Source: Rouxiella aceris (GTDB lineage: Bacteria; Pseudomonadota; Gammaproteobacteria; Enterobacterales; Enterobacteriaceae). From it: DNA of 64,000 nucleotides. The stretch is from the NCBI RefSeq assembly GCF_012933545.1, contig NZ_JAADJU010000002.1, forward strand, positions 62,001 through 126,000, given 5' to 3'. Below are positions 8,003 to 16,540 of this stretch, in pieces. Under the pieces are notes generated by a model. The model had not been told where the DNA came from, made no database searches, and was given only the letters and a program-made list of their open reading frames with translations. The stretch's first letter is position 1; the number at the start of each line of letters is the position of its first letter. The position numbers and the translations under genes are program-made.

Positions 8003-8915
8003 GCGTATTGATTTCGATATGTTAGTAGAGGAGATGATTCAGCAAGAGGGGCTGTCGGCTTTACGCCCTGTTGTTGAAAAGGAACTTCTACACTATGACA
8101 TTCTTTTTTGTTTGTCAGAAGCCGGGTTACTACAGAAGCTGACTTTTCAAGGAGGAACTTCACTCAGACTGTGTTATGGCTCAAATCGTTTTAGTGAGGA
8201 CTTGGATTTTGCAGGCGGATTAGAGTTCTGTTCTGCTGATTTAGTTGATATGAAAAATTGTATTGAAGCCTATTTAGGGGCCAGATATGGATTGGACGTA
8301 ACGGTCAAAGAACCAGAAGAATTACGTACAGAGCCAGAGTATTCAGAGGTTAAGGTCGATAAATGGCAGATTTCAGTTACGACCTCACCTCAGCGACGAG
8401 ATATGCCCAGGCAGCGAATTAAAATTGAAGTAGCTAATATTCCAGCTTATACCAATTCAGTAAGGCCGTTAACCCGCAATTATTCCGCTTTACCCGATGG
8501 GTATAATGATACTTTAATTAACGTTGAAAGCCTTGAAGAGGTTATGGCCGATAAGCTAGTTTCTTTACCAGCAACAACGAAGTATGTCCGATATCGAGAT
8601 ATTTGGGATCTGGTATGGCTAAAGCAGCAATCCATAAATTTGAATTCTGAATTGGTAAAGAAAAAACTTAAAGATTACAAGACCGATGGTTTTGAAGATA
8701 AGCTCCAGATTCGGATTGACTCATTAGCAGAGATTATATCTGGTGGGAAATTTCACCAAGAAATGAAACGTTTTATCCCAGCCAATATATATGAATCCTC
8801 TTTAGCTGATGAACGGTTTTCTCGTTATTTACATGAATCTTTGACAGAGTTACTTACTCAGCTTCAAAAAGAGCTTTTTGGGAACGAGGAAAAAAATATT
8901 ATTTTTAAAATGTAG
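7995..8915 (+). CDS. abiEii: AbiEii nucleotidyltransferase toxin
   Basis: A 306-residue toxin of the AbiEii/AbiGii nucleotidyltransferase family (DNA polymerase beta fold), bacteriostatic and responsible for phage abortive infection in known AbiE systems. The nucleotidyltransferase signature GGTSLR (residues 53-58) then SEDLDF (67-72) is intact. The downstream helical motifs EEVMADKLVSL and RYRDIWDLVWL are also present. An open frame starts at TTG 7989, but ATG 7995, overlapping the abiEi stop, is the better start. Both genes are full length, so this system is probably functional, in contrast to the broken HigBA module nearby. Confidence 0.9.
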   Translation: MPKRIDFDMLVEEMIQQEGLSALRPVVEKELLHYDILFCLSEAGLLQKLTFQGGTSLRLCYGSNRFSEDLDFAGGLEFCSADLVDMKNCIEAYLGARYGLDVTVKEPEELRTEPEYSEVKVDKWQISVTTSPQRRDMPRQRIKIEVANIPAYTNSVRPLTRNYSALPDGYNDTLINVESLEEVMADKLVSLPATTKYVRYRDIWDLVWLKQQSINLNSELVKKKLKDYKTDGFEDKLQIRIDSLAEIISGGKFHQEMKRFIPANIYESSLADERFSRYLHESLTELLTQLQKELFGNEEKNIIFKM

Positions 8916-9108
8916 GCGTTCTCATTTTTTTAAGATTTTATTATCTTAGCGATGGTAGCCGCTGTTTGGTATGGGATGTTTTCGACATGACATGCCATCC
9001 TTTTACAATGTTTTTACATGTGAAATTTATCAGATAGTACAGCCCCCTCAGTGTCAGAATAGTTGTCACCCCCTCTGAAAAAGATACCTGAGGGCGATGA
9101 AGTGACAA

Positions 9109-9258
9109 ATGAAACGTATTTCTCCGGAGCGTAAGGCTGCAAGACTGGCGAAATTACTTCCCCCTTACAACATGACCGTGGCCGCGGTTGCACAGATGGA
9201 AGGAATATCCGAAGCTACCCTATATATCTATGGACTACCTCCGTTTTGCAAGCACTGA
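9109..9258 (+). pseudogene. 5' fragment of an IS3-family OrfA transposase
   Basis: Forty or so residues (MKRISPERKAARLAKLLPP, then MTVAAVAQMEGISEATLY) match the helix-turn-helix start of an IS3-family OrfA. Similarity stops at about 9230, and an unrelated tail reaches a stop at 9256. No OrfB part follows. The segment around 9040-9108 may hold the left end of the dead element. The sequence from 9259 to 9443 shows nothing I recognise. Confidence 0.65.
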
Positions 9259-9443
9259 ATTTGGTTTTAGGCTGTTGCTTACATCTATCCGGCATCAGGG
9301 AAACCTGTGCCCAAATGGGGAACCGCGTACAATCGCCTCAACAACTGGACGGCCTCTAGGGCCATTATACAGGTCAGGTTCCGATTGTGCAGGTGCAACC
9401 TGTCACCATTTTTCAGTACGCTGCAACTTTAATAAGGTAAGTA

Positions 9444-9731
9444 TCATATTCCTGCTGGTTGATATTCTGTTTCGTGCCGAAGAATTGACCAAATAATCCT
9501 GGCGTTCTTGTTTGCCACTGCGACGGTGGTTTTATTAAATCCCCTTCGCTCTTTTAACTGGTTAACCCATTGGTTTAAATATCCGTCATTATTATTTGCT
9601 GCTACTCTGACGACAGCACGGGCACCGTGAATAAAGAGTGTACGTAGATGCTTATCGCCTTTCTTCGTCATATTCATGAGCACCTGCCTGTCCCCACTCG
9701 AATGCTGTCGTGGAATAAGGCCAAGCCAGGC
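9444..9731 (-). pseudogene. 3' fragment of an IS110-family transposase
   Basis: The C-terminal 95 residues of an IS110-family transposase are read in one frame from 9731 down to the stop at 9444. The family's C-terminal motifs are present: AWLGLIPRQHSSG, ITKKGD-like MTKKGDKHLRTLFIHGARAV, and TVAVANKNARIIW. The N-terminal DEDD catalytic part is absent because the fragment is cut exactly where the IS3-family element begins (9732). It is inactive. Confidence 0.82.
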
Positions 9732-9760
9732 TGACCTGCCCCCAGGATTAGATACAACCT

Positions 9761-10594
9761 TCAGTTAGTAATGTCAGTTGGTTTTTCTTCAAATTTCCCG
9801 TTTCGCCAGCCCGCTGCAAATTCAGCCGGCGTCAGGTAATTCAGCGATGAATGTGGTCGACACTCGTTATAATCCTGCCGCCAGTCATTAATCGTTTTCC
9901 TGGCATGAACCATATCGCTGAACCAGTGCTCATTGAGGCACTCATCTCTGAATCGTCCATTAAAACTCTCAATAAATCCGTTCTGAGTCGGCTTGCCCGG
10001 CTGGATAAGACGCTGTTCCACTCCATGCTCAAAGGCCCATTGGTCCAGTGCGCGGCAGGTAAATTCCGGTCCCTGATCGGTTCTTATCGTCGCCGGATAG
10101 CCACGAAACAGCGCGATACTGTCGAGAATACGCGTGACCTGTACGCCTGAAATCCCGAATGCGGCGGTAATTGTCAGGCACTCCTTCGTGAAATCATCCA
10201 CGCAGGTCAGGCACTTGATCCTGCGACCGGTGGCCAGCGCGTCCATAACGAAATCCATCGACCAGGTCAGGTTCGGCGCATCCGGGCGCAGAAGCGGGAA
10301 CCGTTCGGTCGCCAGCCCTTTACGACGTCGTCTGCGTTTTACGCTCAGTCCGTTAAGGTGGTAAATTCGGTATACTCGCTTGTGATTAACGTGAAGGCCC
10401 TCCCGACGCAGCAACTGCCAGATGCGCCGATAACCAAAACGTCTGCGTTCAAGTGCCAGCTCAGTGATACGCCCTGATAAAAGTGCATCAACAGCCGGAC
10501 GCTGGGCTTCATAGCGGCAGGTCGACAGGGACAAACCTGTAAGCCTGCAGGCACGACGTTGCGACAGACCGGTCGCATCACACATCAATATCAC
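9761..10594 (-). CDS. IS3-family transposase OrfB (DDE integrase domain)
   Basis: The catalytic subunit of the IS3-type transposase. A helix-turn-helix-like region and HTH_21 segment ([16 protein letters not shown]) precede the rve integrase core. The DDE residues lie in SMDFVMD, TDQGPEF and [16 protein letters not shown]. The frame is -1 relative to OrfA and continues upstream of the first ATG (through [12 protein letters not shown]). The active product is therefore probably an OrfAB fusion made by programmed -1 frameshifting near the end of OrfA. Nothing suggests inactivation. Confidence 0.9.
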   Translation of the reverse strand: MILMCDATGLSQRRACRLTGLSLSTCRYEAQRPAVDALLSGRITELALERRRFGYRRIWQLLRREGLHVNHKRVYRIYHLNGLSVKRRRRRKGLATERFPLLRPDAPNLTWSMDFVMDALATGRRIKCLTCVDDFTKECLTITAAFGISGVQVTRILDSIALFRGYPATIRTDQGPEFTCRALDQWAFEHGVEQRLIQPGKPTQNGFIESFNGRFRDECLNEHWFSDMVHARKTINDWRQDYNECRPHSSLNYLTPAEFAAGWRNGKFEEKPTDITN

Positions 10595-10617
10595 GGCTTC
10601 CCGCTTCTGGTCCGTCG

Positions 10618-10881
10618 TCAGTACTTTCGCCCAAGAGCCACCTGAAGCGCCTCCTTATCCAGCATGGCTTCGGCAAGCAGCTTCTTGAGTCGGGCGTTCT
10701 CCTCTTCAAGCGACTTAAGCCGCTTCACCTCAGGAACTTCCATGCCGCCAAACTTCTTGCGCCAGGTGTAGAAAGTGGCGTCAGAAATAGCGTGCTTGCG
10801 GCAGAGTTCCCGGGCAGAAACCCCGGCTTCGGCCTCGCGGAGAATACTGATGATCTGTTCGTCAGAAAAACGCTTCTTCAT
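10618..10881 (-). CDS. IS3-family transposase OrfA
   Basis: An 87-residue DNA-binding subunit. The N-terminal helix-turn-helix ([38 protein letters not shown]) is followed by a leucine-zipper-like coiled coil ([25 protein letters not shown]). The stop overlaps the -1 OrfB frame at a CGAAAG sequence that can serve as the slip site. Length and sequence are typical of complete elements. Confidence 0.92.
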   Translation of the reverse strand: MKKRFSDEQIISILREAEAGVSARELCRKHAISDATFYTWRKKFGGMEVPEVKRLKSLEEENARLKKLLAEAMLDKEALQVALGRKY

Positions 10882-10952
10882 ATGGATGCCCTCACGTTAC
10901 TAGTGAAGACATTACTAACATCACGGTGTATTAATCAATGGGGAGCAGGTCA

Positions 10953-11020
10953 ATGAAAAAATTTACTAATTATTGATAGCAACATCATTTAATAGGCCGC
11001 GTTTAACCGTGGCCTTTTTC
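10953..11020 (+). terminator. Rho-independent terminator without an upstream gene
   Basis: An 8-bp stem, AGGCCGCG with CGTGGCCT, followed by TTTTT (10994-11020), is a good terminator. The only coding-like sequence before it is the short frame ATGAAAAAATTTAC...TGA that starts exactly at the IS boundary (10953). It looks like the 3' end of a plus-strand gene whose body was removed when the IS-adjacent DNA was deleted. Confidence 0.6.
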
Positions 11021-11039
11021 TTTGGTGCAGCCATGCTCA

Positions 11040-11085
11040 TTTACAACCCAAAGATCTTGCATTTATACTGTATGCATAAACAGTT
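11040..11085 (+). promoter_or_regulatory. LexA-controlled (SOS) promoter
   Basis: A LexA box CTG-TATGCATAAA-CAG (11068-11083), in the longer context TACTGT...ACAGTT, fits the enterobacterial consensus well. It overlaps a TATACT -10 hexamer at 11064. A TTTACA -35 element sits 18 bases upstream (11040). LexA bound here would block RNA polymerase directly. The transcript would start near 11076 and run toward the small ORF at 11101. Confidence 0.75.
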
Positions 11086-11100
11086 ATTTGTGGGTGCAAC

Positions 11101-11226
11101 ATGGGCGGGAAAGAGCTGGGGTTTGAAGTGGTGTATCGGGGCGAGGCGCGAGACTGGATAATGCCGAGCAGCTACGTGTTCTTCCAGCGAGCTTCCGGCC
11201 GCCGAGCAGGCGGTGAACCGAGGTAG
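11101..11226 (+). CDS. Small SOS-controlled ORF of unknown function (41 aa)
   Basis: A 41-codon frame begins 16 bases after the LexA box (MGGKELGFEVVYRGEARDW, then IMPSSYVFFQ). I do not recognise it. It has no hydrophobic membrane segment, unlike the SOS toxins TisB or DinQ. The middle resembles a beta-strand-rich fragment, and the arginine/glycine-rich end looks poorly conserved. The ribosome site (GGGTG) is weak. It could be a real small SOS protein, or the first part of a truncated longer gene of the former island. Confidence 0.4.
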   Translation: MGGKELGFEVVYRGEARDWIMPSSYVFFQRASGRRAGGEPR

Positions 11227-11288
11227 TGAATAAAAAAGGTGCACACGCGAATAGTTTCACTTCCGCGGCGTCATGTATGCTACAGACG

Positions 11289-11320
11289 AAAAAAAACCTC
11301 CGCTGGTGGCAGAGGTTCTT
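11289..11320 (-). terminator. Terminator of ssrA
   Basis: On the minus strand, AACCTC-TGCCACCAGCG-GAGGTT is followed by eight T. It lies about 130 bases beyond the tmRNA CCA end and is oriented to end ssrA transcription. The intact original terminator beyond the ssrA end suggests that any old integration site has been cleaned up or displaced. Confidence 0.75.
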
Positions 11321-11447
11321 TCATCGAAAAGGAGTCGCGTATCTTTTACGTATCCTTTTCTGTCTCGATGGTGTCAGTGCGTAGTCCTTGTCTCGCTCAT
11401 AAGTTACTGGTTTATATGAGTTTGTCCGGTCACTGTCCTATCTAATT

Positions 11448-11828
11448 TGGTGGAGCTGGGGGGATTTGAACCCCCGTCCGAAATTACTACGCCGTTGGCA
11501 CTACATGCTTAGTCCAATCATTACATTCGCCGGTCAGCTGCGGATGGACACGCCACTAACAAACTAGCCTGATTGGGTTTAGCGCTTTCACCCCAGGCAG
11601 GATGTCCACGCGAGCTCTTTTGGGTTTGACCTTTCTTGATCCCCGTCCTAAGAGCGGAGGCTAGGGAGAAAGGGGACCTTCAGTGTATTAGACTGATTAA
11701 GCTGCTAAAGCAGCAGGTTCGAATTGCGAATCGTTTGCAATTATTTTTTTTGCGGTTTTTTACGAGGCCACCGCACCTCGGCATGCACCTTGGGTTTCGC
11801 AAATCCCGTCGAATCCAGAATCAGCCCC
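11448..11828 (-). ncRNA. ssrA: tmRNA
   Basis: The transfer-messenger RNA that rescues stalled ribosomes together with SmpB. The 5' end GGGGCTGATTCTGGATTCGA and the 3' end TTCAAATCCCCCCAGCTCC-ACCA form the alanyl tRNA-like domain. The open reading segment (11738 down to 11697) encodes ANDSQFEPAALAA and ends in TAA. Its length of about 381 bases exceeds the 363 of E. coli partly because the tag has extra codons. A TATACT -10 element lies at 11848-11843. The 3' end of ssrA is a classic integration site for islands and prophages, and the accessory DNA here lies on that side. Confidence 0.96.
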
Positions 11829-11877
11829 AAAGAACTGTTAGCAGTATACCAGAACTTTACCCTATTAAGCCAGCAGC

Positions 11878-12360
11878 TTAACGTTTGGCGTTTTTCATGA
11901 TACGTGCTTTATCAACGGCCCATTCGCGATCTTTGGCGCTATCGCGTTTGTCGTGATCTTGTTTACCTTTTGCCAGACCAATCTTGATTTTGGTCCAGGC
12001 GTTTTTCCAATACATGGACAGCGCCACCACCGTGTAGCCATCGCGGTTTACCTTGCCAAACAGCTTGTCGAGTTCACGTCTGTTCATTAAGAGTTTACGG
12101 GTACGCATTGGCTCGCAGACAACATGGCTTGAAGCAACGTTCAGCGGTGTAATGGTGGCACCAAACAGGAAGGCTTCCCCGTCTCTGAAGGTCACATAAC
12201 TATCAGCAATGTTGGCTTTGCCAGCACGCAGTGATTTTACTTCCCAACCTTGCAGAGCAATACCCGCCTCGATTTCATCTTCGATGAAATACTCATGGCG
12301 TGCGCGCTTGTTCATGGCAATGGTTGCGGAACCGGGTTTATGTGCTTTTTTCTTTGTCAT
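11878..12360 (-). CDS. smpB: SsrA-binding protein
   Basis: A 160-residue RNA-binding protein with an OB-fold that delivers tmRNA to stalled ribosomes. The sequence starts [20 protein letters not shown] and contains the conserved [16 protein letters not shown] and [11 protein letters not shown] segments. The basic C-terminal tail ends in [11 protein letters not shown] and probes the empty mRNA channel. The open frame extends upstream to 12465, but ATG 12360 gives the family length and start. It lies directly upstream of ssrA on the same strand, as in E. coli. Confidence 0.96.
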   Translation of the reverse strand: MTKKKAHKPGSATIAMNKRARHEYFIEDEIEAGIALQGWEVKSLRAGKANIADSYVTFRDGEAFLFGATITPLNVASSHVVCEPMRTRKLLMNRRELDKLFGKVNRDGYTVVALSMYWKNAWTKIKIGLAKGKQDHDKRDSAKDREWAVDKARIMKNAKR

Positions 12361-12514
12361 AGTGATACTTATTATACTGTAAGCATGGGCGAATGAAATC
12401 CCCTCAGGTGGGGTTATGCAGTTTTTCGCCGCTTGTGCTTTATCTTCGCCGAGTTTTTTGCCCAAGGCATGATAAATGATATGATCGGTATGTTTTATAA
12501 ACCTGGAAAATGAT

Positions 12515-12949
12515 ATGCCACAAATAAGCCGTTCTGCGCTGGTGCCCTTTAGTGTGGAGCAGATGTATAACCTGGTAAATGATGTAGATGCTTACCCGCA
12601 GTTTCTGCCTGGCTGTACCGGAAGTCGTATCATCGCGCAAACCGATGGTTCGATGACGGCTGCCGTTGATGTTGCCAAGGCCGGGATCAGTAAAACCTTT
12701 ACCACTAAAAATACCTTAACCAATAACCAACGTATTGATATGCAATTGGTTGATGGTCCGTTTCGTAAGTTGATGGGCGGTTGGCACTTTACGCCGTTAA
12801 GTCCGGAAGCCTGCAAGGTCGAGTTGAACCTGGATTTTGAGTTTACCAACAAGCTGATTGAACTGGCCTTTGGTAAAATTTTCAAAGAGCTGGCTGGGAG
12901 CATGGTGCAGGCTTTTACCAAACGAGCGAAAGAGGTTTACAGTGTCTGA
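12515..12949 (+). CDS. ratA: Ribosome association toxin RatA (START-like)
   Basis: A 144-residue protein of the polyketide cyclase/START (COQ10-like) fold. In E. coli RatA blocks 70S formation when overproduced; relatives bind ubiquinone. The conserved [24 protein letters not shown] is at residues 11-34 and the C-terminal amphipathic helix ([16 protein letters not shown]) is present. It diverges from smpB. The stop overlaps the next gene by 8 bases. Confidence 0.93.
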   Translation: MPQISRSALVPFSVEQMYNLVNDVDAYPQFLPGCTGSRIIAQTDGSMTAAVDVAKAGISKTFTTKNTLTNNQRIDMQLVDGPFRKLMGGWHFTPLSPEACKVELNLDFEFTNKLIELAFGKIFKELAGSMVQAFTKRAKEVYSV

Positions 12950-13226
12950 TGTTAGCGTCGAGGTCGTGTATGCCTTACCTGACCGTCAGTATTTAAAAAC
13001 GGTGCGACTGGCTCAAGGTAGCAGTGTCGAACAGGCGATAGTGGCCTCCGGCTTGCTGGAGCTGCGTCCTGAGATCGATCTGAAAAGTAATAAGGTGGGT
13101 ATTTATAGCCGACCGGCAAAGCTGAATGATTTGGTTAACGATGGCGATCGGGTGGAGATCTACCGACCATTGATTGCCGATCCCAAAGAACTTCGCAGAT
13201 TAAGGGCTGAACGCTCTAAAAAATAA
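12942..13226 (+). CDS. ratB: RnfH-family ubiquitin-like protein RatB
   Basis: A 94-residue member of the RnfH/YfjF family with a beta-grasp (ubiquitin-like) fold. Motifs include [11 protein letters not shown] near the start and [16 protein letters not shown] near the end. The start is GTG 12942 inside the end of ratA. This gives the family length and translational coupling, though the open frame reaches further upstream. The function is not established; it always accompanies ratA in enterobacteria. Confidence 0.9.
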   Translation: MSDVSVEVVYALPDRQYLKTVRLAQGSSVEQAIVASGLLELRPEIDLKSNKVGIYSRPAKLNDLVNDGDRVEIYRPLIADPKELRRLRAERSKK

Positions 13227-13251
13227 GGCGCTGATAGCGCCTTATTTTTTT
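13221..13251. terminator. Bidirectional terminator between ratB and bamE
   Basis: A stem of AAATAAGGCGCT with AGCGCCTTATTT and a 3-base loop is flanked by A and T tracts. It can end ratAB on the plus strand and bamE on the minus strand. Confidence 0.88.
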
Positions 13252-13303
13252 ACCCTGAAAAAGGATCCCTGGCTGATGACAACAGCGCATCAAAACCGGG
13301 TTA

Positions 13304-13651
13304 TCAGGATTGTTTATCTTCGAGCTTTGGTTTGTTACTCACGTTGGTTAACACACCGGCTTCGTTAAAGGTCAGCGTCAACGTTTGCTGAGTCACATCT
13401 TCGTGGCTAGGCTGTTGACGGAACACGTAGAACCACGTGTTATTGCCAAATGGATCATCCATCATTGGCGTACCCAGAATATAAGCAACTTGTTGCTTGG
13501 TCATCCCGGTATGGATCTTCTGTACATCCGCAGGAGCCAGGTAGTTACCCTGATTAATATCTGGTCGATAAACGACCTTTTCCAGAGTTGAACAACCGGC
13601 GGTCAGCATCAACAGAGCTCCAGCGACGGCAGTTAGCGTTTTACAGCGCAT
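13304..13651 (-). CDS. bamE: Outer membrane assembly lipoprotein BamE
   Basis: A 115-residue lipoprotein of the BAM complex that inserts beta-barrel proteins into the outer membrane. A signal peptide ends in the lipobox LTAGC, with the lipidated Cys at residue 20. The SmpA/OmlA fold follows: a helix with [18 protein letters not shown], then beta strands with [11 protein letters not shown]. It is convergent with ratB, as in E. coli. In many relatives its expression is linked to envelope stress. Confidence 0.95.
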   Translation of the reverse strand: MRCKTLTAVAGALLMLTAGCSTLEKVVYRPDINQGNYLAPADVQKIHTGMTKQQVAYILGTPMMDDPFGNNTWFYVFRQQPSHEDVTQQTLTLTFNEAGVLTNVSNKPKLEDKQS

Positions 13652-13763
13652 AGTCTTTACATTCCTTTAGGGCATAAGATGCCGATGATAATAGACCTTT
13701 CATCAGTTTGAAACCTTTGCAGGGCACCAGTATGACCGCTGAAATGTAAAAAAGTTGAGGTTT

Positions 13764-15425
13764 TTACGCCGCTAACAACTCTTTTGCATTGGCGAGGGTG
13801 TTTCGCGTGACTTCGCTCCCTCCCAACAGTCGGGCCAATTCCTGCAAACGTGCTTTTTTATCCAACCGATTCATTTGGGTTTCAGTGACTTCACCGTCAG
13901 TTTCTTTGCTGACAAAATAGTGCTGATGCCCGCAACCGGCCACCTGAGGCAGGTGAGTAACACACATAACCTGTGTCGACTCACCTAACTGGCGCAATAG
14001 TTTACCGACAATTGCCGCTGTTGGGCCACTGATACCGACATCGACTTCATCAAAAATCAGCGCCGGGGTTTCCATTTTCTGTGCGGTGATGACCTGAATC
14101 GCCAGGGCGATACGTGAAAGCTCACCGCCTGAGGCCACTTTGGCCAGGGCTTGCAAGGGTTGGCCAGGGTTGGTAGTCACCTGGAACTCAATGCGATCTG
14201 CGCCTTCTGCACTCAAATGCTCAGGCATAAACTGTACCGCAATATTAAACTTCCCGTGAGGCATTGAGAGGGTTTGCATGCTCTGAGTGATAAGTTGGGT
14301 CAACTCATCGGCAAAGTGCTGGCGTTGTTGATGCAGCGAATGCGCAATGTCGATGGCCTGCTGATAGTGAACATTGACCCTATCACTGAGTTCGGCCTGA
14401 TTGCTTTCCTGCTCATCCAGCGCCCGCTGTTCTTCCAGCAACTGACGATGCAGCTCCGGCAGCTCTTCTGCGCTGACATGATGTTTGCGAGCCAGGGCGA
14501 TTTGTCGCGAAAGACGTTGTTCCAGTTCAAACAAGCGGTTTGGGTCCATCTCCAGTTTTTCGCTGTAGTGACGCAATTCGTCGCTGGCTTCGCTGATTTG
14601 GATTGAGGCGTCATCCAGCATGACGATAATGCCCTGCATTTTTTCGTCCAGTTCTGCCAGTTCCGCCAGCTTGTTTTTTGCCGTATACAGCAGGCTGCTA
14701 ATATTATGGTCGTCACTGTCGCTGAGCAGATAGAGCGCACTTTGACTTAGTGAAAGCAGTTGCCCGCCGTTAGCCAGCAACTTGTATTCCTCATCGATTT
14801 GCTCGTATTCGCCCTGCAGCGGCGCAAATTCGTTAAGCTCTTTAAGCTGGTATTGCAGCAACTGGCGGCGGGATTCTCTTTCGCTCACCTGTTGCTGAAA
14901 CTGCGCCAGTGTACGACAGCTTTGGTGCCAGTTTTCATAGGCGGCGCGCATTTGCGCCAGCAAAGAGGATTGTGCGGCATAGGCGTCGAGCAGCTGTTTT
15001 TGGTGCTCCGGCTTAACCAGCAACTGATGGGCATGTTGGCCATGGATCTGAATAAGGTGGTGGCCAATTTCGCGCAGTTGCGACAAGGGAACCGGGGTGC
15101 CGTTGATAAAGCCGCGAGAGCGTCCGTCGGCACTGATGGTGCGGCGCAGCAGGCAGTCCTGGCCATCATCAAGTTGATTATCGATCAGCCATTGTTTTGC
15201 AGAAGGGGTATCAGCCAGGGTAAAGCGGGCGCAGACATCGGCCCGACTGGTACCCAGTCGCACCGAGTTGCCATCGGCCCGGCTGCCCAAACAGAGGCCG
15301 AGGGCATCGATAGCGATAGATTTACCTGCGCCAGTTTCACCGGTTATTGCTGTCATACCCGCATGAAAATCAATTTCCAACTCGCGAACGATAGCAAAGT
15401 TACTGATAGTTAATTGCGCTAGCAT
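13764..15425 (-). CDS. recN: DNA repair ATPase RecN
   Basis: A 553-residue SMC-like ATPase acting in double-strand-break repair. The Walker A motif GETGAGKS is at residues 29-36. Long coiled-coil arms fill the middle, and the C-terminal domain carries the ABC signature and Walker B ([12 protein letters not shown]). The open frame begins 6 codons upstream, but ATG 15425 gives the standard [20 protein letters not shown] start. Two LexA boxes directly upstream make it a strongly SOS-induced gene. Confidence 0.96.
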   Translation of the reverse strand: MLAQLTISNFAIVRELEIDFHAGMTAITGETGAGKSIAIDALGLCLGSRADGNSVRLGTSRADVCARFTLADTPSAKQWLIDNQLDDGQDCLLRRTISADGRSRGFINGTPVPLSQLREIGHHLIQIHGQHAHQLLVKPEHQKQLLDAYAAQSSLLAQMRAAYENWHQSCRTLAQFQQQVSERESRRQLLQYQLKELNEFAPLQGEYEQIDEEYKLLANGGQLLSLSQSALYLLSDSDDHNISSLLYTAKNKLAELAELDEKMQGIIVMLDDASIQISEASDELRHYSEKLEMDPNRLFELEQRLSRQIALARKHHVSAEELPELHRQLLEEQRALDEQESNQAELSDRVNVHYQQAIDIAHSLHQQRQHFADELTQLITQSMQTLSMPHGKFNIAVQFMPEHLSAEGADRIEFQVTTNPGQPLQALAKVASGGELSRIALAIQVITAQKMETPALIFDEVDVGISGPTAAIVGKLLRQLGESTQVMCVTHLPQVAGCGHQHYFVSKETDGEVTETQMNRLDKKARLQELARLLGGSEVTRNTLANAKELLAA

Positions 15426-15453
15426 GGACACCTTCCTGTACAAAACAACATGC

Positions 15454-15491
15454 CTGTGATTTCATACAGTATAAACTGGTTTTATATACAG
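15454..15491 (-). promoter_or_regulatory. Tandem LexA boxes of recN
   Basis: Two sites of the form CTG-N10-CAG are present: CTGTGATTTCATACAG at 15454-15469 and CTGGTTTTATATACAG at 15476-15491. E. coli recN has the same pair in the same spacing, which explains its tight repression and high induction. Confidence 0.93.
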
Positions 15492-15524
15492 TAAAGCCCT
15501 GGCAGCTCTGATTTCATAAAAAAA

Positions 15525-16403
15525 TCAGAATAATTTTTTCGACCAGCCAAGTTTTGTGCTCAATGTATTGAAATAACTATAGTCTTTCGGATGGATTAAG
15601 TTTAAATAGTAATCACTGCGTCGAATAATTACCTCTTCTCCCTGCTGTATTGGCAAGGCAATCTGACTGTCACAACTGATCTCCAGATCACTGCTGATAT
15701 GCGAGAAGCGCAGGCAAATGGTGCTGTTGCCATTAATAACCAGCGGGCGAGCCGACAGGGTATGAGGGAACATCGGCACCAGGGCAATGGCATCCAGTGT
15801 CGGCGTAAGGATCGGGCCACCTCCCGATAACGAATAGGCGGTAGAGCCGGTCGGCGTGGAGATTATCAAACCGTCAGAACGTTGCGAAAATGCGAATTTT
15901 TCATCTATATAGACTTCAAATTCAATCATATGGGCAACTTTTCCCGGATGGAGAACCACTTCGTTAATCGCCGTACTAATGCGGCATTGTTGGTCGCCAC
16001 AGCGTACAATGGCTTCCAGCAAGAAGCGCTGCTCGCTGATGTATTCTCCGTTGAGCACATCATCGAGCTGTTGCAGGGCATTATCCGGGTCTAAATCGGT
16101 CAGAAAACCTAAATTTCCGCGGTTAATACCAATGACCTTGATATCATAACGGGCCAACACCCGGGCTGCGCCGAGCATATTGCCGTCGCCGCCGACAACC
16201 ACGGCGAGATCGGCCAGTTTGCCAATATCAGCCAGAGTAGCTGTTTGCGGGTTTTCCAGGGATAATTCCTGCGCCACCTGGCTTTCCACAAGGACGTTAT
16301 AGCCTTTGGAAATCAGCCAGTGATAGAGCATCTCATGGGTAGCAAGCGCGGAAGGGTGGCGGGGATGTCCAACGATTCCAATACACTCAAATTTTTTATT
16401 CAT
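15525..16403 (-). CDS. nadK: NAD kinase
   Basis: A 292-residue cytoplasmic enzyme that phosphorylates NAD to NADP. The GGDGNMLGA motif at about residues 72-80 holds the catalytic aspartate. The NE/D motif ([10 protein letters not shown]) and the glycine-rich [18 protein letters not shown] region follow. The frame opens to 16496, but [17 protein letters not shown] at ATG 16403 matches the family start. It is divergent from grpE and upstream of recN, the E. coli order. Confidence 0.95.
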   Translation of the reverse strand: MNKKFECIGIVGHPRHPSALATHEMLYHWLISKGYNVLVESQVAQELSLENPQTATLADIGKLADLAVVVGGDGNMLGAARVLARYDIKVIGINRGNLGFLTDLDPDNALQQLDDVLNGEYISEQRFLLEAIVRCGDQQCRISTAINEVVLHPGKVAHMIEFEVYIDEKFAFSQRSDGLIISTPTGSTAYSLSGGGPILTPTLDAIALVPMFPHTLSARPLVINGNSTICLRFSHISSDLEISCDSQIALPIQQGEEVIIRRSDYYLNLIHPKDYSYFNTLSTKLGWSKKLF

Positions 16404-16470
16404 TGCTTTGATTATCCTTGATACCGCATCTATGACACCTGGAGTATGGTTTGTAACTAAGATAACAGCC

Positions 16471-16499
16471 CTTGAAACCCCGGTTTTGATCCCCATAAT
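16471..16499 (+). promoter_or_regulatory. Heat-shock (sigma-32) promoter of grpE
   Basis: CTTGAAA at 16471-16477, a 13-base spacer and CCCCATAAT at 16491-16499 match the RpoH promoter consensus almost perfectly. The grpE start codon follows 41 bases downstream. Confidence 0.9.
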
Positions 16500-16540
16500 A
16501 AGCCAACTAGCAAGACTAAAGCTAAAACGCGGAGAGATTC

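Larger units (their letters stand above)
9732..10952 (-). mobile_element. Complete IS3-family insertion sequence (IS1222-like), 1221 bp
   Basis: The element is bounded by imperfect terminal inverted repeats that both start TGACCTGC. The left end reads TGACCTGCCCCCAGGATTAG and the right end, on the minus strand, TGACCTGCTCCCCATTGATT. Both also share GTTAGTAATGTC about 32 bases in. Two overlapping transposase frames fill it. The length and organisation match IS1222-type members of the IS3 family. The flanks are GGC on the left and ATG on the right, so there is no 3-4 bp target duplication. Confidence 0.85.

Noticed and set aside
9188-9496. A 102-codon plus-strand frame
   Set aside because: It runs through the broken OrfA and the opposite strand of the IS110 fragment and has no independent coding signal.
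9764-10920. A shorter IS boundary with GTTAGTAATGTC ends and a possible TCA duplication
   Set aside because: The longer repeats beginning TGACCTGC at 9732 and 10952 match further out and give the expected 1221-bp length, so the inner match is part of the ends.
11448-11480. Possible attachment-site duplicate of the ssrA 3' end marking an island boundary
   Set aside because: I found no second copy of GGTGGAGCTGGGGGGATTTG in the window and no integrase gene, so island ends cannot be defined.
14760-15413. A 217-codon plus-strand frame opposite recN
   Set aside because: It is a shadow of recN produced by the GC pattern of its codons.
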